A program made the position numbers and the translations under genes. A stretch of DNA of 10,972 nt from Ignavibacteria bacterium (GTDB lineage Bacteria > Bacteroidota > Ignavibacteria > Tepidaquicellales > OLB5): NCBI GenBank assembly GCA_030835005.1, contig JAUQWT010000150.1, forward strand, positions 1 through 10,972, given 5' to 3'. The notes under the pieces were generated by a model, which was not told the DNA's origin, searched no databases, and saw only the letters and a list, made by a program, of their open reading frames with translations. How positions within the stretch are numbered: the first letter of the stretch is position 1; each line of letters begins with the position of its first letter. Shown here in pieces: positions 6,353-10,972 of the stretch.

Positions 6353-7918
6353 TTGCTGTTCGCTGCATCTGCCCTTGTGTACATTAACTCATTAGATTTC
6401 AGCCTGACCGGATGCGATGACAAGCTTTTGCTTGGAAATGCAGCATTAGTCATATTGGAGCATCAGGATTTTTTTGCTTTCATAAATTCACCTTACCTGT
6501 TTAGTGACGGTTTATTTTACAGGCCAATTGTGAATGCATCTGTGCTGCTGACTTCACTGGCAGGAGGTGGTGAACTCTATCTGCACTATGTCTTTAATAT
6601 CCTCGTCCATTCACTAACTGTAATTTTTCTTTACTTGATTTTGATAAAATTCAATAGTACACATTTTCAATCCCTCATGATGAGCATGATCTTTGCTGTT
6701 CATCCCGTTTTGGTAAATTCGGTTTCGTGGATACCGGGCAGGAATGATTCATTACTTGCTTTGTTCATTCTTGTAAGTTTTTTGGGATTAATAATGTATT
6801 CAGAATCCGGAAACATAATGTATTTGGCAATTCATGGACTCGGGTTCATTGCTGCGCTGTTTTCAAAAGAAACTGCTGTTGCCGCAATATTCATTTTCTC
6901 GTCTTACTTGATCCTATTCCGAAAGAGTTTCTTCAAAAAGAAAATCTATGTGTTAGTGCCAGTATGGTTGGTGTTGATATTCATATGGTTTTTCTTCCGT
7001 CAATCAGTTGTCACCCAGGCAGCCTCATATGATCTTTTCAGAAATATGCCATATTTCATCATAGCAATCGGTAAAACCATTCTTCCTGTAAATCTCACAG
7101 TACTGCCTGTAATTAAAGATTCTACTTTTCTGTACGGCATATTCTCTATTATAGTGCTTGCAGTCCTATTTTGGTATTCTGAAAGTAAAAACAACAGGAT
7201 TGTACTGCTTGGTCTCTTATGGTTTTTTGCATTTCTGCTTCCCGGGTTGATAAATATCAATCCTGAATACTCCGGTGATATTATGATCGAAAGCAGGTTA
7301 TATCTTCCCGCTATTGGAATTTTTATTCTTTTAACTCAAACTGATCTGGCCAAAAAACTTACATTTGCCAATAAGTATCTCATTGGATTGTATGTTTTGA
7401 TCCTGGGACTATTCTGTTATTCGAACGTTAAGTATTCACACAGCTATCACGATAGTTTTTCTTTCTGGCAGGATGCAGCAGTGAATTCTGTTTCACTTGA
7501 TCTTGCTCAGGCAGGGTTCGGCTCATATTTTCTTCAAACTGGGAATTATGAAACAGCAGTTGAATATTATAAAAAGGCAATTGAATTAAACAGAGGCAAT
7601 GTTGATTTCAGCAGAAAAACAGCTTTCTGTCTGACAAGGCTCAACAGAACTGATGAAGCAGCGATGTATTATGCAGAAGTGTTAAATAAGGAGCCCGGTG
7701 ATTATGATGCAAATTTGATAATGGGAATAATCAATTTCAAAAAGAACAATCTTATTGAAGCAGAAACACAGCTCTTAAAAGCCGAGTTCATAAATAATAA
7801 TGACATCCAGCCCAAAATATATCTTCTTAAGCTCTACAGGTCAAAAGGCGATAACAATAAAGCAGCCCAATACGAAAACACTCTAAAAACAAAAGGATAC
7901 ATCGAACCTCCTAAATAA
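6353..7918 (+). CDS. Polytopic GT-C-like glycosyltransferase with C-terminal TPRs (TMTC-like)
   Basis: Predicted inner-membrane protein of about 521 residues from TTG 6353. The N-terminal 370 residues are strongly hydrophobic with roughly 9-11 membrane segments. The outer loop after TM1 carries an acidic pair (D22-D23 in GCDDKLLLGN), as in GT-C enzymes that use lipid-linked sugars. Further motifs match the TMTC/DUF1736 layout: YRP (56-58), H86, HPVLVNSVSWIPGRND (117-132), SKETA (171-175) and ESRLYLPAIG (313-322). The last part (about 384-510) contains three or more TPR helix pairs, e.g. NYETAVEYYKKAIELN. TMTC proteins in animals O-mannosylate secreted and adhesion proteins; the donor and acceptor here are unknown, and a TPR membrane protein with no transferase activity is possible. 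It starts 59 bases after the T9SS cargo gene and is probably cotranscribed with it. TTG 6353 falls inside TM1. The open frame continues upstream to a stop at 6287 with no ATG or GTG, so the true start is likely upstream (CTG 6341, ATT 6305 or ATA 6290). Confidence 0.85.
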   Translation: MLFAASALVYINSLDFSLTGCDDKLLLGNAALVILEHQDFFAFINSPYLFSDGLFYRPIVNASVLLTSLAGGGELYLHYVFNILVHSLTVIFLYLILIKFNSTHFQSLMMSMIFAVHPVLVNSVSWIPGRNDSLLALFILVSFLGLIMYSESGNIMYLAIHGLGFIAALFSKETAVAAIFIFSSYLILFRKSFFKKKIYVLVPVWLVLIFIWFFFRQSVVTQAASYDLFRNMPYFIIAIGKTILPVNLTVLPVIKDSTFLYGIFSIIVLAVLFWYSESKNNRIVLLGLLWFFAFLLPGLININPEYSGDIMIESRLYLPAIGIFILLTQTDLAKKLTFANKYLIGLYVLILGLFCYSNVKYSHSYHDSFSFWQDAAVNSVSLDLAQAGFGSYFLQTGNYETAVEYYKKAIELNRGNVDFSRKTAFCLTRLNRTDEAAMYYAEVLNKEPGDYDANLIMGIINFKKNNLIEAETQLLKAEFINNNDIQPKIYLLKLYRSKGDNNKAAQYENTLKTKGYIEPPK

Positions 7919-7977
7919 TCTTGCATCCAATCTTTTTTTGCCAATCCTCAAAGGCCGGATTTCAAAAAATAATCTCA

Positions 7978-9573
7978 CTATTTTATCAAGATCATTTTTT
8001 TAAATGCTCTGAAAGAACCGCTTTCCAGTACATAAATATAAACACCTGAGGGCTTGTTACCGGCATTCCACTCAACAGAAAAAGTACCTGCCGGCAGAAT
8101 TTGCTCGGCAAGCGTGCTGATTAGTCTGCCGGTTATATCGTATATCTTAATTGTCGTAAATTCACTTTTTGGAATATTGAATTCAATTCTCGTTTCGGGG
8201 TTAAATGGATTTGGATAATTCTGTTTCAACAAATATTCATTTGGTAATTCACTTCCTGTTTGCTGAACTCCAATTGTTGTATAGTTTATAATTGCAGACC
8301 AAGTCTGAAAAATACCTGATACATTGCTCATCCACACCGGGTAAAGATTACCATTTCCGGAAGTCATCCCAAGATTATCACCCATATTTCCGCCTCCTGC
8401 ACCTGATACTGAAACAGGTTTGAACCTCGTGTCAGTCACTCTGTAGTCAGTAAATGAATTACCGCCGTTATCAGAACGGGAAAGGTAAACGTCCACAGAG
8501 TCTATTGAATTCCTGTTATCGTAATAAATGATATTTACACCGCCGGCTTCATCAACTCTTAATGCCGGGAAGAACTGGTTTCTGCCGTTATTGATGGGGT
8601 CATTGTTAACTCGAACACCTGCAGACCATGAATTACCCTCGTCCGTTGAGCGGTGCAATACGATATCAGGATCGCTTCCTGCCGGCGCAATACTTTTGTC
8701 ACTAACTGCAATATAAATCCAGCCGTGTCTTGGGCCGCCTGATCTGTCAATGTCAATAGTTGGGAAACTGTTTGCTCGTATTGTCCATGGAGAAAGCCCT
8801 GTTGTCCTTATCCCGTTGCAGGGGATAGCAGTTTCATTAGCTGTCCAGCTTAACCCGCCATTTGTTGATTTTGAAAAGCCGATAAATTTTTCAGTAAAAG
8901 GTGAGCTTGGAATTGTGGATGCCCATGTAGAATAAACAGTTCCGTTAGGGCTGACAATTACCGAGGGACCGTAAGAACGGTTGCTTCCGGTTCCGTTATT
9001 AACGTTTATTATTGAAGACCAATCAGCTCCGCTGTTTGTAGTATAAGAAAGCACTATCCTGTATGGCGGAACAAAATATGTCCAAACTAAATATGTTCGT
9101 CCATAATACGCGCTGGTAATTACTGCATCAGTTCCGGGTGAACCTTTATCAACATCACCTATCAATATAGTTTTGTTTGGTGACCAGTTAGTGCCGTTAT
9201 CTGTAGAAAAATTTGAGAACATTCCGTTCTGTAAACCGCCAAGATGAGTCAATATAAAAATCCCATTCTTATCGATTATTGGTCCCGGATCGCCGCCGTG
9301 ATTCTGGATTGGTATTCCATTGCATACATCGGTACCTGTCCAGTTCAAACCTCCGTTTGTTGATACATAAATGCCTTCACTTCTGGTGCCTCCGGATATT
9401 GTATATGCACTGGCAAAGAGGATCTGTGGATTTGACGGGTGAATGGATATTGACGGCTCTATTTGATTAAATCCTGAAGGAAACAATCTAAAATTTGCAT
9501 ATTGCGAAAAAACACAATTATCCAGGAGGAAAACATTAAAAAACAGAATCAACACAGTAGTGAGAAACTTCAT
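7978..9573 (-). CDS. Secreted BNR/Asp-box (sialidase-fold) protein with T9SS type A sorting domain
   Basis: Predicted extracellular protein of 531 residues. The signal peptide spans 1-23 and is probably cut at VFS|Q. The body has six Asp-box type turns: STNGGLNW (71-78), STDNGTNW (123-130), TTNSGADW (178-185), STNGGLSW (236-243), STDEGNSW (309-316) and a degenerate SDNGGNSF (367-374). This spacing predicts a six-bladed propeller of the sialidase superfamily. I could not place the Arg triad or the Tyr/Glu pair of true sialidases, so enzyme activity is not supported and carbohydrate or protein binding is as likely. The C-terminal sorting domain runs from LKQNYPNPFNP (449-459) to KKMILIK at the end. 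It is closely similar to that of the protein at 4998-6293, so both should use the same T9SS. It converges on the GT-C/TPR gene with 59 bp between the stops. The ATG has no Shine-Dalgarno site, as is common in Bacteroidota. Confidence 0.92.
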   Translation of the reverse strand: MKFLTTVLILFFNVFLLDNCVFSQYANFRLFPSGFNQIEPSISIHPSNPQILFASAYTISGGTRSEGIYVSTNGGLNWTGTDVCNGIPIQNHGGDPGPIIDKNGIFILTHLGGLQNGMFSNFSTDNGTNWSPNKTILIGDVDKGSPGTDAVITSAYYGRTYLVWTYFVPPYRIVLSYTTNSGADWSSIINVNNGTGSNRSYGPSVIVSPNGTVYSTWASTIPSSPFTEKFIGFSKSTNGGLSWTANETAIPCNGIRTTGLSPWTIRANSFPTIDIDRSGGPRHGWIYIAVSDKSIAPAGSDPDIVLHRSTDEGNSWSAGVRVNNDPINNGRNQFFPALRVDEAGGVNIIYYDNRNSIDSVDVYLSRSDNGGNSFTDYRVTDTRFKPVSVSGAGGGNMGDNLGMTSGNGNLYPVWMSNVSGIFQTWSAIINYTTIGVQQTGSELPNEYLLKQNYPNPFNPETRIEFNIPKSEFTTIKIYDITGRLISTLAEQILPAGTFSVEWNAGNKPSGVYIYVLESGSFRAFKKMILIK

Positions 9574-9620
9574 TTCGTATTTATTAAAGAAAATTTTCCA
9601 GAGAGTTTAGTTCAATTACA

Positions 9621-9645
9621 CAAATTTAGGAATTAACCAAACTTA
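9621..9645 (-). promoter_or_regulatory. Candidate Bacteroidota-type promoter elements upstream of the Asp-box gene
   Basis: Two exact matches to the -7 consensus TAnnTTTG occur on the minus strand: TAAATTTG (9628-9621) and TAAGTTTG (9645-9638). The nearer one would give a leader of roughly 40 bases before the ATG at 9573. No convincing -33 TTG element is found at the right distance from either, and the region is very AT-rich. Confidence 0.25.
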
Positions 9646-9678
9646 TAAAAAGTCATAATGCTCGAAATTATTTAAATA

Positions 9679-9778
9679 GATCTAAGAAATTAGAAAATAG
9701 CTGTTAAGCTTATGGAATTCCCAAAACTTAACAGCTATGTATTATAATTGAAGCATTGCGATATAAATTCCTTAGATC
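9679..9778. repeat. Outer inverted repeat enclosing the terminator hairpin
   Basis: GATCTAAGAAATT (9679-9691) and AATTCCTTAGATC (9766-9778) are inverted repeats with 12 of 13 positions matching. In the minus-strand RNA the single mismatch becomes a G-U pair, so a continuous 13 bp stem is possible. Together with the inner hairpin this gives a two-tier structure of 100 bases. It could be a compound terminator, a small structured RNA end or the remnant of a small mobile repeat; no coding content is seen in it. Confidence 0.45.
9697..9738 (-). terminator. Hairpin, probable intrinsic terminator of the TonB-dependent receptor gene
   Basis: A perfect 12 bp inverted repeat (ATAGCTGTTAAG at 9697-9708, CTTAACAGCTAT at 9727-9738) surrounds an 18-base loop that contains the palindrome GGAATTCC. 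In the minus-strand transcript the stem is followed at once by TTTTCTAATTTCTT, so it has the form of a rho-independent terminator about 50 bases past the receptor stop at 9788. The stem is AT-rich (4 of 12 pairs are G-C), weaker than usual. It lies inside a second, outer inverted repeat (9679-9691 with 9766-9778). Confidence 0.6.
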
Positions 9779-9787
9779 AAATGGAAT

Positions 9788-10972
9788 CTACCTGAACAGG
9801 TAAGCCAGCGTCAAACCGCCAAAGAAGTTTCTCCTCGGTCCGGCTTCAAAATAATCTCTGTTCGTATCTGAATTGATGTTTATGAATGCCACATATTTCT
9901 TATCAGCAATATTGTTCAATCCTCCGTAGGCTATCAATCTGAATTTATTGAGATTCAGATCAATCCCGATCTGCGCATTAAGTAAAGTGTATGATGCGGT
10001 TTTCAGACTATCCATATTAGCATCGTTTACGAACATTTCTCCTACGTGCTGTACATTTGACTTTATATAAAGTGTATACTTTTTGTTGAATATATGCTGA
10101 TACATCAATTCTCCTGTGAAGAACAGCTTCGGATTTGAAGGTTCAACATTACCTGTATAATCACGAGTAATCAAAGTTGCACCTGTTTCAATTGCACCTG
10201 CAAGGTACTTGCCATACTTGAAATTCTGGTATGCAAAGGAGCTTTTAAAGCTTAAGCCTTTAAAGAACTCTGTATTGAAACCAGCTTCTATACCGGTTCT
10301 GTTCACCTCGGCTGCATTTCTGAAATAAGCATCTCCATCAACAATAAAAGGTACTATCGCATCCTGGATCTTAATATGGTAAAATGACAACTCAAAGAAA
10401 GTATTCATGAAGTACTTCCCTTTGATCCCTTTTGATTCGCCCTTTATTCCTACTTCAAAAGATGTTGATTTCTGAGCAAGAAGATCCGGATTGAGTGAAT
10501 GATAATTGGAATCACTTGTGTAACTGTAATTATCCATTTCATTTCCGGCAGGGGAGTCAAATCCCAAACCAAATGAAGTGTAAAGCGAAATATGCGGCAT
10601 AAGCTTGAAATTTAAAGCTGCTTTCGGTGTAAGTGCAGAAAATACCCTGGTTGTATCTCTATAGCCGGCAATTTCATCCTTCGGCGCAAAAACTACTCTA
10701 TCATACCGTCCGCTTAAAAGCAGTGTGAGCTTCTGCGGCACAATATCAAACTGGTTCAGTGCATAAACACCAATGTTTGAAAGTGTTTCGTCTGATATGC
10801 TGATCAAGTCATCACCCTTTTGGCCGCCAATATTTGTATATTCTCTTATGGGACCATCCTGGTAAAACAAATCAGTACCAATCGTAAATTCATTCGTTCG
10901 CTGTTTGGATTTTATTTTCGAGCCAAAAGTATACTTGTTAACATATCTTAGAGTTCCTCCCAAACCGTATCT
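9788..10972 (-). CDS. TonB-dependent outer membrane receptor, N-terminus cut by window edge
   Basis: C-terminal 394 residues of a TonB-dependent receptor, roughly the second half or more of its 22-stranded barrel; the plug domain and TonB box lie outside the window. The frame is open to the right edge (RYGLGG at its very start), so the TTG at 10963 is internal and not a start. The sequence shows alternating amphipathic strands with aromatic ends, long polar outer loops, and typical receptor phrases such as LYTSFGLGFDSP (SP after a strand), NRTGIEAGFN, LNAQIGI, NNIADKKY and, at the end, GPRRNFFGGLTLAYLFR. The layout resembles FecA-like and other siderophore receptors more than SusC, but the substrate is not determinable. 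The final residue is Arg after Phe; barrel proteins usually end in Phe or another aromatic residue. No SusD-like gene is adjacent. The terminator hairpin lies about 50 bases downstream. Confidence 0.92.
   Translation of the reverse strand, partial: RYGLGGTLRYVNKYTFGSKIKSKQRTNEFTIGTDLFYQDGPIREYTNIGGQKGDDLISISDETLSNIGVYALNQFDIVPQKLTLLLSGRYDRVVFAPKDEIAGYRDTTRVFSALTPKAALNFKLMPHISLYTSFGLGFDSPAGNEMDNYSYTSDSNYHSLNPDLLAQKSTSFEVGIKGESKGIKGKYFMNTFFELSFYHIKIQDAIVPFIVDGDAYFRNAAEVNRTGIEAGFNTEFFKGLSFKSSFAYQNFKYGKYLAGAIETGATLITRDYTGNVEPSNPKLFFTGELMYQHIFNKKYTLYIKSNVQHVGEMFVNDANMDSLKTASYTLLNAQIGIDLNLNKFRLIAYGGLNNIADKKYVAFININSDTNRDYFEAGPRRNFFGGLTLAYLFR

Noticed and set aside
7919..7977. Possible bidirectional terminator between the converging GT-C/TPR and Asp-box genes (AATCC...GGATT with nearby T and A runs).
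   Set aside because: The stem is only 5 bp with a 9-base loop, and the long T run lies before the stem and not after it for the plus-strand transcript, so an intrinsic terminator is not supported.
7978..9573. Calling the Asp-box protein a true exo-alpha-sialidase.
   Set aside because: The Asp boxes only show the propeller fold. The catalytic Arg triad and nucleophile could not be identified, so an enzyme name would overstate the evidence.

Overview
The window looks like chromosomal DNA from a bacterium of the FCB group (Bacteroidota, Ignavibacteriota and relatives). The main sign is two secreted proteins that end in a type IX secretion (T9SS) type A sorting domain opening with LKQNYPNPFNP, a spelling common in Ignavibacteria-like lineages. 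Other signs are AT-rich intergenic DNA, a TonB-dependent receptor, signal peptides cut before Gln, and candidate promoters with the Bacteroidota -7 element TAnnTTTG. The phylum is an inference from these signals.

Layout. From 4821 down to 1 everything runs on the minus strand: a class V aminotransferase / cysteine desulfurase-like enzyme, the DHH phosphoesterase NrnA, leucyl aminopeptidase PepA, and a Spinster-like MFS transporter cut by the left edge. The last three are tightly packed (40 bp and about 21 bp gaps) and look like one operon for end-stage degradation of oligonucleotides and peptides plus a transporter of unknown substrate. From 4998 to 7918 two plus-strand genes follow: a secreted YCF48-type beta-propeller with a T9SS sorting domain, then a polytopic GT-C-like membrane protein with C-terminal TPRs that resembles the TMTC O-mannosyltransferase family. 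Facing them on the minus strand are a secreted BNR/Asp-box protein with a T9SS sorting domain (9573 to 7978) and, further right, the C-terminal part of a TonB-dependent receptor cut by the right edge. A strong hairpin between the last two looks like a terminator.

Points of interest. Two genes (the MFS transporter and the GT-C/TPR protein) have no ATG, GTG or TTG where the protein should begin, so CTG or another rare start is likely. The desulfurase-like gene has a good promoter with a perfect 6+6 bp inverted repeat inside its spacer, a likely operator. NrnA has a sigma70-like promoter placed so near its ATG that the transcript would be almost leaderless. The region 9679-9778 holds two nested inverted repeats. 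The pairing of a T9SS cargo gene with a TMTC-like glycosyltransferase suggests, as a hypothesis, glycosylation of secreted proteins.

I see no CRISPR array, insertion sequence, tRNA, rRNA or recognisable defence cassette. All stretches without a gene are shorter than 300 bases. The window is mostly housekeeping and cell-surface genes and I do not claim a new system.
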